Assembly: GCF_020520425.1 (NCBI RefSeq)
Contig: NC_079487.1
Span: 131,896,385 to 131,960,384 of the forward strand
Reading direction: 5' to 3'
DNA: 64,000 nucleotides
Source of the DNA: Spinacia oleracea
Lineage: Eukaryota; Streptophyta; Magnoliopsida; Caryophyllales; Amaranthaceae
The notes beneath the pieces are model-generated. The model made no database searches. It saw only the letters and a program-made list of their open reading frames with translations, and was not told where the DNA came from. Positions 1-11,638 of this stretch are shown one piece after another; position 1 is the first letter of the stretch; every line of letters begins with the position of its first letter. Both the position numbers and the translations under genes were made by a program.

Positions 1-119
1 CTTATAAAACTAAATGACTATTAGGCTGTTTGGATATGGCATCAAATAATACCATTTATTGGGCCCTATAAAGTCTAATATTTTGTGTCTATTTTGGGCT
101 TAGCTTATTTTGAATTGGG

Positions 120-337
120 CTACAGTTATTCCTATGCTTGAACAAAGCACGAGCCGAATCGAGCTTGGTTTCGAGCCCGAGCTCGAGCCGAACCGAGCCT
201 AGGTTCGAGCCCGAGCTCGAGCTCAGTTTTCAAGGCTCGTCGAGCTTCGAGCTCGAGTCGAGCCTAAGGTTAGAAGTTTCGAGCTCGAGCCGAGCTTGCC
301 TAAGTTCGGTCTCGGCTCGGCTCGTTAACACCCCTAG
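120..337. repeat. GAGCTCGAGCC low-complexity repeat, probable hAT element end
   Basis: GC-rich sequence built from degenerate GAGCC/GAGCT units. The right edge reads 'taacacccctag', which matches the common non-autonomous hAT terminus TAGGGGTGTTA read in reverse. The left end near 130 matches it only weakly and I could not fix a target duplication. An open frame across it is just the repeat and is not a gene. Confidence 0.4.
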
Positions 338-441
338 ATGTAACTTGTAAGATTTTGGATTTCGCAGATAGGGATTTCAGATGAATGGTTGAGATTATAA
401 TGTTACCATGATTCTCTTATTAAGATTATAACTTCGTATTT

Positions 442-945
442 GACTATTTGAATTTATCCACTAGTTTTCGCCCTCTAATATCGCTCTGTATTGTTCTCGT
501 CTCTAATTAGACTATATGAATTTATCCACTAGTTTTCGCCCTCTAGTATCGCTTAAAGATGGTCGTGGGCTGGGTCGGGTCGGGCTTTAGGCCGAGCCCA
601 TGGGTCGTGGGCCTAACCGGGTCGGTCCACGCCATGCCCGCGTTGTTTCGTGCCGTGCCAGGTCGGGGCGAAAAGTTAAAAACATGACCTAGGCCAGGCC
701 CAAGTCCATGTACTTTCGTGTCGGGCCGGACCGTCGTGTCTAAGGCTAATTTTACTAAAGTTAGTGTGCTTTGTCGTGTCGTGCATTGTCATGCTTTTTT
801 CAAAAAATTAAGGCCCAGACCCGGCCCACGACTTCGCGCTCGTGCCGGGCCGGGCTTTTTCCGTGCCGGGTCGAGTTGGGCTCTGGGCCTTAATTACTCG
901 TATACTCTAAATCGCTCTGTATTGTTCTGGTCTGTATTTTTTTCC
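442..945. repeat. 68-bp tandem duplication split by an insertion
   Basis: A unit beginning 'gactatttgaatttatcc' at 442-509 is followed by a second copy at 510-553. The second copy breaks off after 'gtatcgct' and resumes at about 909 with 'aaatcgctctgtattg'. The 355-bp GC-rich element at 554-908 therefore landed inside the second copy. Confidence 0.6.
554..908. mobile_element. GC-rich hAT-like non-autonomous element
   Basis: A GC-rich block of GGGTCGGGTCGGG-type motifs with left edge 'taaagatggtcgtgggc', resembling hAT termini (TAGGGGTGGTC...). It interrupts a local tandem repeat. The flanking 8-mers 'gtatcgct' and 'aaatcgct' may be a decayed 8-bp target duplication, as made by hAT transposases. 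The right terminus is a poor match to the left, so the family is tentative. An open frame across it is not a gene. Confidence 0.45.
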
Positions 946-3095
946 TTTTCAATCACTAGACGTGCTTATTCGTATATTATCATGTATGGATTATCATAAT
1001 AAGTTCTTTAATATAGGTTGTTTATCATGTGTGGATTAAGACAAGTACTCTTGTTACTACAAAAGTACTAAGGCATTTAATGGTATGCATCAGATATGAT
1101 GGCAATAGGCAGCATGTCACATGGTTTTGTAAGACTGTATAATGTATATGAAGAAAAACTCCCGTGCACGGCAAACAACGTCGGCTATGGAAATTGCTAA
1201 TGACTACTTATATTAGTCGACTACCACAAATACAGAGTATATGAGTAATTAAGGTTTATCATATTGTGCTGAGTAGAATTTATTAAAAAGAGAAGTTTTA
1301 TTACTAAAAAAGTAATACTCCGTAATTTTTAAGAATTATCGGGGTAACTTTACATCCGTCTTACAATATTTATTGTACACTTGGTGTAATTCAGAATTTG
1401 TGTAGTACTCGCTTGCTAGTACTTTGCTAGGACATTTCTCTAGAGAGTTTTAAGTTCTCAACTAGCGTATCTGAGGTGAGTGATAGCCGATAGGTGCTCA
1501 AAATTGGCAAGGAGCCTGATACTGAGATAAATAGGGAAATGAGTCATAGAGAAGAGGTACGGTGTAAGAAAAATACTTCGTAGTTATGAAATGCAGTATT
1601 TAATTTGTAGAAAATGATACGAAATACAAAAAGTAAAAGAATTTGCATCGTTTGTTTACATAATTTCTTAGCTTCATTTTCATAGTCTATGTGGAAATGT
1701 GGATGATTACAACACCAAAAGAGACAACTTAATTGGATTACAAAACTATAAACACATAATTATAATCAAATGCATTATGTAATGCTGATGTAACATCTAG
1801 ACTCCCACAAGCAAAGCCAACTTATTATAGTTTAAGGTAAAGACTTTAGACTCCTTTTCTTTTCAACATTTTTTATATAAAAAAGGTCCAATAATTTGGG
1901 AGGATGCATGTTTTTTGATAAAGACTGACATTTTATTGATCTTATCAGCTCCAACGGTAACAATCTTCGTCCATCATAATCATTAATCACCTGGTCTATT
2001 TTGATACTTTTGTGTAGGCCTTTGCGATGGGGCGGGTCTCGGTCGGATCCGGATCAGAAATTAAACAGGCTAGATCGGATCAAGATAACTCTTAAAAGGG
2101 ATGGACTGGACAAGCCCATTTATCATGACCCGACACAATCCATTTATTGATTTCTATAGCTCAAAACAGAATCCAATCCAAATAGTGAAAGATACTAAAA
2201 GATTAATGCTTTGAATTTGGCATTCGGTTACGCACACTAGCATGCTCAATCTTGAGGTGCAAGAAGATGATGGTTCTTATTCCCCACTAATACTGAAAGA
2301 TTAGTAAGATTACAAGTTGCGTGTGAGTCGATTTCTCGTTAATTAAGTTTAAAATTGAATATCTCCATTTCACATACGTAAGTTGTACGTAGTACGGAGT
2401 ATAATTTTAATGGACTACTCTTCTATAATAGTTTTAACAATAAAAGGTTGACCCAAGATTCTCAAAGTCTTTAAGATAGATTGAAGAAAATTGATACTTG
2501 TATAACATAATTTCAAATATTTCTAGAAAATGGTTCTTATTCCCAAAATTTTTTTTTTTTTTTTTTTTTTTGCAATTCAAGGTTAATATAGTTAGCGTAC
2601 TTAGTTTTCACAGGAAAAAAAAAACTGTAAATAAATTAACTGTTATCACGTAGTAAGTCATTATAATACTCTATTCGCATTATGCAATAAAAGAATGGAT
2701 AATTGAATATATCTTTAAAACTTAGGCACTTCACTACTTCAATATATTCCATAACAAATGCTCAAATATATGATTACACTTACAAACGAAGAATATGAGA
2801 AGAAAATATGGAATTTTTAAGAGACCTAGTTATAGACTTTTGCTTGTACAAATTATGTTACCGGGCAAGAATTTTCCCGGTAACATCATACGAAATATGT
2901 ACTCCGTAGTACTCTGTATAACTAATCGAAAGAATGAACTAATGAAGCTATGAGGGCGTGGGATTTTTCATCATTATGTAAGCAAACCACCAATCACCCC
3001 CTTATACAAAATTTGTTAAATTAAATTGGTAAAATCTATACACATTATCAAACCTTAATTAATCAAACAAACTTGTTCAATCAATTGTGGTTTAG
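946..3095. other. Intergenic, AT-rich, no gene seen
   Basis: No supportable gene. It holds a poly-T run near 2552-2571, a short GC-rich patch near 2022-2130 of the same GGGTC/GGATC character as the hAT-like blocks, and a hairpin at 2857-2884. The part near 3096 is presumably the 3' untranslated and polyadenylation region of the minus-strand ATL gene. Confidence 0.6.
2857..2884. other. Perfect 9-bp stem hairpin downstream of ATL
   Basis: GTTACCGGG at 2857-2865 and CCCGGTAAC at 2876-2884 form a perfect inverted repeat with a 10-base loop. It lies about 210 bp past the ATL stop codon on the transcript side. A role in 3' end formation is possible but unproven; it could also be the scar of a small element. 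Confidence 0.5.
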
Positions 3096-4004
3096 CTAGA
3101 CTTGTTGACCAGGTGCCACCCTCATACCCATACTCAACAACCTCCTCAATGATCTCAACCTCGACATCACCGGAGTTTTCGCTTCCTCCACCCGTTGTGG
3201 CGGCGAGGACGAGCACTCCTCACAGAACTGATCACGACTTGGTATATCAATCACCATATCATCACCTCTTACCCTACTAACACCAGAAGAAGATGCCGAT
3301 GAAGAGGCGGAAGCCGCCGCCGCAGCAGCAGCTTGACCGAAGGTGCTAACTCGAGTTTCATTACCCCAAAACAGAACATTTGTAGGAAGAACTGGTGCAT
3401 CAATTCCCATTGGAGAAGCATAATCAGACCCATCATCAGAATCCGAATTCGAATCCGATGAATAAGAACCATCATCTCCTTGCACTTCAACATTATTGCT
3501 GTTACCATTATCAGTACTACTACTAGTAGAAATCACAGAATCCCTACAAAGAGGACACGTGGAGTGAGATTGAAACCACATGTCAATACATTCAACATGA
3601 AACCCGTGATTACATTTAGGCAAAAGTCTAGCTTTCTCCCCTTCTGACATTTCACTCAAACAAACCGCACATTCTAACCCATCCTTGAAATCCTTAGGAT
3701 CATAAACCACAACAGGTAATGACTGCAAAGAGACCGGGTCTAAACCTCGGCGATGCGTATGCGATGCCCCACGGCGTTGGTTAGCCAATTGACGACGCCA
3801 TGATACAATGTTAGGGTCCTCAATATCAGGTGATGAAAAACATTTGACATACAAATGAAGGAAGAAACAAAAGGCTAATATGAAAAACAGGATTACTAGA
3901 GCAACTACCATGATTTGAGTGGAGATATTTATTGCATTTGAAGTTGCTTCGTTCATTGGTGGTGGTGGCACGAAATTCATATAATCATCTCCCATTTTTT
4001 GCAC
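3096..4004 (-). CDS. ATL: ATL-type RING-H2 finger E3 ubiquitin ligase
   Basis: Intronless 302-residue membrane-anchored RING-H2 protein of the Arabidopsis Toxicos en Levadura family, which transfers ubiquitin from an E2 to target proteins, often in defence or stress signalling. One hydrophobic segment (about residues 31-53) precedes the family GLD motif (87-89). The RING-H2 ligands are C112, C115, C131, H133, H136, C139, C150 and C153, with the conserved tryptophan W143. The tail is serine- and alanine-rich with acidic Ser/Asp stretches and looks disordered. Two methionines lie close together (residues 1 and 4); the second begins MGDD, as in known ATLs, and may be the true start. The single-exon structure is typical of the family. 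Which ATL subgroup it belongs to (ATL2/ATL3/ATL16-like) I cannot decide. Confidence 0.93.
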   Translation of the reverse strand: MQKMGDDYMNFVPPPPMNEATSNAINISTQIMVVALVILFFILAFCFFLHLYVKCFSSPDIEDPNIVSWRRQLANQRRGASHTHRRGLDPVSLQSLPVVVYDPKDFKDGLECAVCLSEMSEGEKARLLPKCNHGFHVECIDMWFQSHSTCPLCRDSVISTSSSTDNGNSNNVEVQGDDGSYSSDSNSDSDDGSDYASPMGIDAPVLPTNVLFWGNETRVSTFGQAAAAAAASASSSASSSGVSRVRGDDMVIDIPSRDQFCEECSSSPPQRVEEAKTPVMSRLRSLRRLLSMGMRVAPGQQV

Positions 4005-5913
4005 TTTTTTGTTGTTGTTTGTATTGATTCAAGCGAAAGAAACAATGTTTACGTAAATTAAGATAAACCCAGATGAGGAATTTAACAGAAGAGCAAAACC
4101 CAGAAAGGAATTCTTGAATTTCAGAAGCAAAACACAGATTGAAAATATTGTGAGAGATAAATGTTTGAGGTACAAAAGAGAACAAGAATTTTGGGGTTTT
4201 AAATGTGTTGAGAAGTGAGAACTCCGAATTGGACGTACGTATTTGTGTCAACTGCGAAAAGTTTGGAAATTTCCAAATAAAAAAGTACTTGAATTTTCCA
4301 AGAGAGAGGAAAGTGAGTAGTAATTAGGCTGAGTTTTGAAAATGGGATTATATCATGTATGATGTATGGCTCTGTTTTTGTGAAAAGGTCAAGTAAACTG
4401 AATTTTGGTGGGCAACTTTGAAGGTGGAATGGAATTGGTCTTGTAGTTTGACTAGAAAATAAGTGTGAGGGAGAAATTAATTGACATTTTGATTAAAAAA
4501 AAAGGTAAAATGGGAGAGTAAAGTGAGAAGGTGTTCTATATTGAAATGTCAACAAGAATAATCAAATGAAAGGGTAAGTAAGATTGATTTAAATAACCAA
4601 ATGGAGAACAATATAATCTCAAATTCTAGATAATGTGAGTCATTTTGAGTCAATTTTGAAGCCATTTTTATTTTTTAACATAGTGACATGTGATAGTAAA
4701 ATTGGGCAGCATGTACACAAATCTTGTTATTTAGAGAGTGAATCAAGAAGAATATCAATTAACATATTTAGCTTATGAAGATAATGAAGATACTATTCAC
4801 CTTACCAAATCAATCAAGATTGCTCAATATTTGTTCATATTAGATACATGACTAATTCGTGTAAATACATGCATTCATCCCCTCTTGTAGTTCTTTCATT
4901 AATTATTCAGTAACAATACCTTATTAGTCATGATCCCCGCATTTAATTTCACCTAGCAGTATCGACATCAAAGCTAGAGCAATATTTAGATTGAGTTTGT
5001 CTTTAATCCCTTTTTATTAACTTTGTTAGTAATACATTTTTCTATGCTTTTGATCTAATCATCGGGTTTATAAATTTTGTGCTTTGTGTAAACCTAACAA
5101 ATTATGTGGATCTTTCCACACACTCATTAGTATACTGTGGAGAAGTTGATTATGAGAAGTGCCGGAGCCACGTAGGTGCAAGGGGGTCCACCGACCCCCA
5201 AAGAAAAGTTGGAAAAAAAAACTATAGCTGAGAGCTAAGAGACGTGTTACTATATAGAACCGGTCTAACTAGTCTCTTAGAGTTTTGAATAACCATGGGA
5301 GATTATCCTAAGTAACCAGTCTTTAGAAACGACTGGTCTCTTAGAGTTTTGAATTTAAACATTGGATAGGTGATGTAACATATGATTTTTTTTACAGTTT
5401 ATTATGGATAAGAGGATCAGTTATAAGAATATAAATATTTAGAGATTAAAAATCAAACTTAAATCTCAAAAAGAAAAAATGACAATTAGGACAGGAGAAA
5501 GTTATAAGTCGCCACAAAGAATAAAGAGGAAAATCTTAGCATATTTAGCCGTCTTTGATCATGGCCGCCAATTTGATGAGTTGCGTTTTGTTATTTGGTA
5601 CGTTTTCTAGATTATACATATTCCTCAATTATCCTAATGTAAGTGGAGTTAGTTGCTAATTGCTATGCTAATTAAGAATGATAATGGAGCATTTATGTAC
5701 CATTATAAATTACTATAGATGTTGACATGAAACCTCTTATCTACACAATTACATACTCATTGACGGTATGACCTAGTGGTTAAAACTTAAGACTGATAGT
5801 CTGTAAATTATATTGCCTTTATAGCTCATTTTACACCAAAAACATTTGTAATTTCTATTGACTTTTATGGCTCATTTACGCCAAAACATACCCGTTAGCG
5901 GTCAAGCAATCGG

Positions 5914-5955
<42 letters not shown>

Positions 5956-6473
5956 CAAAAGAAATCTTAACATATTCTCCCAACATATTTTAATCAGTTA
6001 CAACTTACAACAAGTAGATACATTACACTTGTGGATTATCAAAGGTACGTAAATGTATTTACCAACTTGTCAAAAAAGAATTTCGTAAACTATTTTAACT
6101 ATTGGATAACTAAAAGAGAGTTGCTATTTAATTTGACCCAGTTGTGAAGATTGAGGTACAAGTAGATTTCACTACTGGCTTTTCAAGTGTAGATGTTTTT
6201 TTTTTTTTTAACTACAAGAGCAAGTCAAGTGGTAGATGTAGTAGACTAGTAGTACTACCAATTTGGAAACTAACAACTCTTAATCGAACAATACGGGTCT
6301 TCTCGATAGGTCCAAAAGATATTCCACCTTAAAATCCTAGGATAATAAGGAAAGTAGACCTTTAACCTAATTAAATGATTATCTATGACACTCATATGTA
6401 CGTTAACCTGATTAAATAATTACCTGTGACACTCAACTGTGTTATTTGGAAAGACTATACTTCAACAAGCATA
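4005..6473. other. ATL upstream region and intergenic DNA
   Basis: About 4005-4250 is the probable ATL 5' untranslated region and core promoter (minus strand). The rest is AT-rich. It includes two near-identical phrases 'ctcttagagttttgaat' near 5275 and 5339, and a SINE-like element ending in a 38-base A run (5914-5951). No protein gene seen; the open frames here are low complexity. Confidence 0.6.
5765..5951 (+). mobile_element. SINE-like element with 38-base poly-A tail
   Basis: The start region contains 'tgacctagtggttaa', close to a tRNA-type A box, about 190 bp before a long A run at 5914-5951. A short direct repeat 'attgac' flanks it (5759-5764 and 5951-5956). The B box is not convincing. 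It is probably an old tRNA-derived SINE; the long uninterrupted A tract argues for recent expansion of the tail. Confidence 0.4.
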
Positions 6474-6800
6474 CTCCCTCCGTCCCGGAATACTTGACCT
6501 GTTTTCCTTATCGGGCCGTCCCTTAATACTTGACCTGTTTCTAAAAATGGAAATATTCTAACAATATTATATTATTTCTCACTCCACCCCTATTAACCCA
6601 CCTACCCCCTACTCCATACAAAAAATAATTAAAAATTCAACCCCTACTCTCCCCAACCCCACCTCTTAACCCACCTCCCACTAACTACATTAAAATAATA
6701 CCCCACTATCAACTACTACCTATTAAATTAAATAAGTCAATTCAAGTCCCTTAAACTCTGTGCCGGTCAAATCGGGTCGAGTATTCCGGGACGGAGGGAG
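6474..6800. mobile_element. Stowaway MITE (Tc1/mariner) 1
   Basis: The termini 'ctccctccgtcccggaatac' and its inverse complement ending 'acggagggag' flank 327 bp, bounded by TA dinucleotides (472-473 and 801-802). The CTCCCTCCGT end and TA target are diagnostic of Stowaway elements mobilised by mariner-type transposases. No coding capacity. Confidence 0.9.
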
Positions 6801-6815
6801 TATATTGTTATACTA

Positions 6816-7099
6816 TTCCCTCCGTCCCTTAATACTCGATCTGTTTTGACCAGACATGTTTGCCAATTCACAAGTTTGACCACAAATTTCTTTAACTACA
6901 TATTATTAAAACTTATAATCTACATATTATTAAAACTTATAAAAATGTTAATATTTTGAAAATAAATATTAAGATGAAGCTAACAATATATTATATACTA
7001 ACATTTATTTTCATATACTAGAAATAAAATAGGGTCAAAGTAAATTATGTAAATAGTGCAAAAAGTAAAAAGAAGTCGAGTATTAACTGACGGAGGGAG
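6816..7099. mobile_element. Stowaway MITE 2
   Basis: A 284-bp element with ends 'ttccctccgtcccttaatac' and '...gacggagggag', bounded by TA. It lies only 15 bp from the first Stowaway copy and has a different interior, so it is an independent insertion. Confidence 0.85.
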
Positions 7100-7138
7100 T
7101 ACTTGATTTTATTTTTGATGAAAACTAATTAGATTTAA

Positions 7139-8502
7139 CGGATTTTTCATGAAATACCCCTCAATTTTCACGAAATTCACCAAATGCCCCTCAACTTTCA
7201 GAAATTCACCAAATGCCCCTCACCTTTAATATAATACCCAAACTACCCTTACTAATGACACGCCGTTAGTCCGCCGTTAGTCCGCCGTTAGCCTACTTTT
7301 CTAATTCACCAAATGCCCCTACAATGTAACTTATTTCACCAAATACCCCTATTTTAAAATATAATTCACCAAATGCCCAAATGTAAAAATTACCTTTTTA
7401 AAGCCCAACGACTAGTTTTTTGGGATTGAAAAATAGCCGTAGCTTATTGTTTTAGTCACCAAAACTTTCCAGTCACTTGAGAGTTGAGACTATGGAAGAT
7501 ATAAGGCTGTGTGATGATAGATACTGTGGCAATGGTATGTTACAGTTTAGAACTATTCGACCCGAGTTAATAAGTAAGCCCCTTGAGTATAAGAGGATAC
7601 TCAAGGGAAGGGAATCCTCACCCCAAAATACAACTTTAAGGTTGTAAGATACAATCTCAGCAACTAGGTTAGGCCAAGTACTACTTGGTACTTTGTATAT
7701 GCAAGCAATACACTTGATACAAATATATAATGCCTCAATTTACTTATTTACATTTATTATAGAGTGGCATATGAAAAGAGCGATACAATTAAGAGAATGT
7801 CTCCAAAATAAAAGACCAACCAAATGAAACTCTACTCAAAAGACTAACACCACTTAATGAGTTTGATGCGTGTTTGGTTCACGGTTATTTGAGGCCACGA
7901 AACGAAATTAAGAACATGACTTTCTTCCCGCTTATCTGCTTGGATAACAGGAATATGATACTCCATTAGTAGAGGTAATAGAGTGTAATATCAATTGGTT
8001 ATCTGCAATATGGAGGCCCTTTTTTCCTTTCCTTTCCTTGAGTAGTGATTTTAACTTATATTCATGCAAAACAAGAGGTAATAGACTCATTATGTGTGGA
8101 TGATGATTTGAATGATAACTCATGACACAAAATGAGATGTAACTACAACAAAACAATTTGGTGACTAAATAAACACTCAGAACAGGGTTATTTATACTAA
8201 AATAATAAACTACGGCTATTTTTCAATTCCAAAAACTTGCCGTTGGGCTTTAAAAAGGTAATTTTTACATTTGGGCATTTGGTGAATTATATTTTAAAAT
8301 AGGGGTATTTGTTGAAATAAGTTACATTGTAGGGGCATTTGGTGAATTAGAAAAGTAGGCTAACAGCGGACTAACGGCGTGTCATTAGTAAGGGTAGTTT
8401 GGGTATTATATTAAAGGTGAGGGGACATTTGGTGAATTTCTGAAAGTTGAGGGGCATTTGGTGAATTTCGTGAAAATTAAGGGGTATTTCATGAAAAAGC
8501 CG
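7139..8502. mobile_element. MULE with ~330-bp terminal inverted repeats
   Basis: Left arm about 7139-7462 and right arm about 8165-8502 are near-identical inverted repeats made of phrases such as 'ttcaccaaatgcccct'. The element is flanked by a perfect 9-bp direct repeat 'tagatttaa' (7130-7138 and 8503-8511), the target-site size of Mutator-like elements. The 700-bp interior has no transposase. It holds only short frames and a perfect hairpin near 7577-7606 (CCCTTGAGTAT stem). It is non-autonomous. A diverged arm of the same family lies at 41893-42138. Confidence 0.9.
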
Positions 8503-8793
8503 TAGATTTAATGGTAGTACATTGTTTTAGACGGTTAGCCTAGGCCCTCACACCTAATAAGTAATTATATGAGCCACAACCACAAATCAATAGATCAAAA
8601 GAGCACATATTATTTCTTATGGAGAAACTTAGCTACAAGCTAGCCTACAAATACACAATTTCTTGTTAGCATGGCATGCATTCGATCTTATAGTACATGC
8701 CAAACTGAGATAATGCAAAGGAAAATACATTTGCTAGATCGAGTAAGATTAAAAAAAAAGAAAAAAAAAAGAAAAAGAAAAAAAGAAGTTGAT

Positions 8794-9555
8794 CTATTTG
8801 GTAGAGGGAGACTTAGGATGTTGATCTTGATCGAGGTCCAGGAGTGAGTCCACAGTTTTCTCAATCTTTTTCCTCTTCTCTTCTTTATCCTTCTTACCTT
8901 TTTTTATTTCCTTCTCCAACTCCTCCACCTACAATAACAATCCCGAAATTTGATTACTTCACTCTTATACAGATCGAATTAATAGTTACATATACTATTC
9001 CGTACTGCTTATCTAATACTACTTTCTATTCTTTCGTTTCATAATCTTTACCGTTACTATTTGCGCAAATATTAGGATAAAAATAAAAATATTGGTTGAA
9101 TATAAATAAAATATGGATAAAGCAAGAGAAATGCGTAAAAAGTTAGGGTTAAGAAATAAATGATTAAAGTACAAAATTGAGTGAAAAATTGTAAATATTA
9201 TGGGTAAGAAGGATAAAATAAAAAAAAAATATGTCTAAAAATAAAATAAAGCAAAGTGCAAAAAATATTATGAAACGGACTAAAATGAAAAGTGTAAAGC
9301 TCATTTTTAAACGGACTAGTACATAATTAGAAAATTTTAAAATAAATCTTTAATTAATTGCTAACTTGTTAAAACATTTTATTCATTATTAGCAGCGCCG
9401 AACAAAATCTTTTATCCCACAATTTATGTGAAAATATATGAAAAAGAAAGACGTATTAAGGGAGGTGATAACATACATTATCAAGGGTATCGGTTGTAGG
9501 GAGATGAGTGCCATGAACCCCAGAACGATTGTTAGCTCTGCCCACCATTAATCTA

Positions 9556-9600
<45 letters not shown>

Positions 9601-9698
9601 ATGCTTTTGTTCATGTTAACATTACTAATCATCACAGTATTACAGGGTTTCTTCTCTCTGAACATTAACGACAACATCATTGGTGACACAACTCTCAT
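8794..9698 (-). CDS. Putative two-exon polyglutamine microprotein
   Basis: Predicted 118-residue protein, not recognised. Exon 1 (9698-9477) starts MRVVSPMM, carries a run of about 14 glutamines encoded by CAA, and ends with a GT donor after ...TDTLDN. Exon 2 (8928-8794) begins after a TAG acceptor in matching phase. It encodes a Lys/Glu-rich segment starting VEELEKEI, then an acidic stretch and the end HPKSPSTK before TAG. No signal peptide or membrane segment is evident. The charged second exon could form a short helix or coiled coil. The junction fits splice consensus and joins frames without a stop, but there is no homology support, so this may be a chance pairing. A Stowaway MITE lies about 190 bp upstream. 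Confidence 0.45.
9555..9600. repeat. (TTG)15 microsatellite
   Basis: An uninterrupted trinucleotide run of about 46 bp. On the minus strand it reads (CAA)n and supplies the polyglutamine tract of the putative microprotein. The repeat is pure, so its length probably varies between individuals. Confidence 0.95.
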
Positions 9699-9891
9699 TC
9701 TTTTCGGATTTTTTGGCCTTCAATTTGTTTTGTTTTTTTAGTTGTTAGAATTGATTGTAGGTGAATTTGGAGCAACCTTAAATGTGGAGGCATAGAAAAG
9801 CTTGTTGTAAGACATGCATATACTCTACGTGTCTTCTTCTCTTTATTATCAACCATGTGGCTCTCTTCTACGGAGTACTACGTATGATATA

Positions 9892-10144
9892 CTTCCTCCG
9901 TTTTTTATTACATGGCATAATTGAGTTTTTGACACTATTCGCATAATGAACACATTGGACTTCCTTTAATGATTTATACATAAGAAAAAACACAGTCGTG
10001 TGGGATCTTATTTGATTCATCTCGATACATTTTTTTTAAATATCAACTTTTCATATTTTTTCTTATCCATAATGAAGATGTTTAAAATCGTGCATTGGCA
10101 AACGTGTTTAAATAATTGTGTCATTTAAAAAAGAACAGAGAAAG
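9892..10144. mobile_element. Stowaway-type MITE, family shared with 55 kb
   Basis: A 253-bp element bounded by TA, with ends 'cttcctccgttttttatt' and '...aagaacagagaaag'. The interior ('gacactatt', 'cagtcgtgtggga', 'cgtgcattggca') is strongly similar to 55450-55686, so both are copies of one MITE family. Confidence 0.8.
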
Positions 10145-10146
10145 TA

Positions 10147-11160
10147 TTATCTATCTGAAAGTAATAGTCACATAAATTCTTTGAACAACAGTATCCGAGC
10201 TGTAATGACGTCATGATCGACTACGAGTGATATATAATATTTTAAAATGAGGTGCCCGTACAATTAAAGAAAAAAAAGAGGATAAATAAAAAGACTCTAA
10301 AAATCAAAGTCATGACCTTGGGCAATATACAATAACACATTAACCACTACACTAATTTTTATCTTTGTTTACCCGTTAAAAAAAAAAAAAAAAAATTATC
10401 TTTGTTTATAGAAAACAAATTATATTATATCTAAAATCTAAAGCTATCTTCCATCGCTCACCCAGTACGCCCCTTCAAACCCGCTCACGAAAAAGGTTAA
10501 ACGTAATTTTCAGCATTAGACCAAAATCTCAAACACATTGCATGGGTTTGTTTAGTCTCAAATTGGAGGCGAGGCACCTATTATAAAGTGTCGCAAATTC
10601 ATTCGGTTCTAGAGTACCAAACTAAATAAGTTTGTCCCAAACTGTTAATGAGGGAGCTAGACTTGAAGGTTAAAAGTCCAAGTCCTTCATAAGAGCACTT
10701 TAAGGATGAATTTATTATACTAACATGCCAAAATTCACACATTTTAGTTTAGTTAAGTTAATTTAAGTTCAATTCAGTTCAGAAGCACTCAATTTAGTTT
10801 ATATATAAAATGTATACTTATTTTTTTTATTTTTTAAAAAAATGTTACATACAAATGAAATCTAAATCAACCTGAATAGCAAAAAATCAAAATTATCATA
10901 ATTTACACAGATTCTTCGTCTAATTTGGCCAAAGAATCCAAATCATATACTCCGTAGTAGGTATGATTATCTCATAACAAATAAACTAATTAAATTGGAC
11001 AACTAATCAGAAGTTTGAATTTGGTTTTACGATCGATATCAATATTTTTCATTAGACTAAGACCTTATCGAGGGTGAGGTTACATTTAGAACTTAGAAAT
11101 GCATAATAACCATCACAGTGTCACACTCTTCTGGCATCTTGAGCAGAAATGTTAATCGAT
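10147..11160. other. Intergenic, no gene seen
   Basis: AT-rich sequence with A runs near 10380 and several short degenerate repeats. I see no frame or splice-consistent exon set in it. Confidence 0.6.
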
Positions 11161-11189
11161 CGAAGGAGATTCCATTAGGGTCTTAATGC

Positions 11190-11638
11190 TTTGAATTTTG
11201 ATAGGGCTGGTAAGGGTTAACTGGGATTGGCAGGAGGAGGTGCGCTTATACGAGACCATTTAGGAACTCTCATCTCGGCTCTATCGGCAAATTTTGGAAG
11301 CTGTCATGCTTTTAGAGCTGAAATTACTACTCTGGGTGAAGGTTTGAAACTTGCACGCGACCTTCAAATTAGCTAGTTAGTAGTCCAACTCGTTAATCTA
11401 ACATGTGAGCAAACCTTAAAGAGTAGTGCGGTCGAATATATGAATGTGCTAACCTAGTCAACTATGATCGTTCTTTGATTAACGAGTCAAGGTATGAGGT
11501 CAAGGTGGTTCATGTTTACCGGAAAGAAACTGTGCGCCGGATTGACAGTTGCTCAACTTCAAATCATCGTGATTAATTTTTCATTAGTTGGTTTTAATTT
11601 TTGTAACTAATCCACATTAAAAAAAAAAAAAAAAAAAC
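11190..11638 (+). mobile_element. 5'-truncated LINE 3' end with RNase H remnant and poly-A
   Basis: Conceptual translation from about 11195 gives NFDRAGKG, then GLAGGGALIRDHLG, then FRAEITTLGEGLKLA after in-frame interruptions. This is the plant LINE RNase H signature (NFDGA..., GGG.IRD..G, AE..AL..GL). It ends in a 19-base A run at about 11619-11638, so it is a retrotransposition copy lacking its reverse transcriptase. A decayed target duplication may be 'cagtgtcacactctt' near 11114 against 'cagtcaccctctt' at 11639. It sits about 350 bp upstream of the O-fucosyltransferase start codon. Confidence 0.75.

Noticed and set aside
138-999. Two open frames across the GC-rich blocks (70 and 93 codons)
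   Set aside because: They are translations of GAGCTCGAGC and GGGTCGGG repeat sequence with strongly biased composition and no domain.
5858-6052. 64-codon frame spanning the poly-A run
   Set aside because: The lysine run is just the 38-base A tract of the SINE-like tail.
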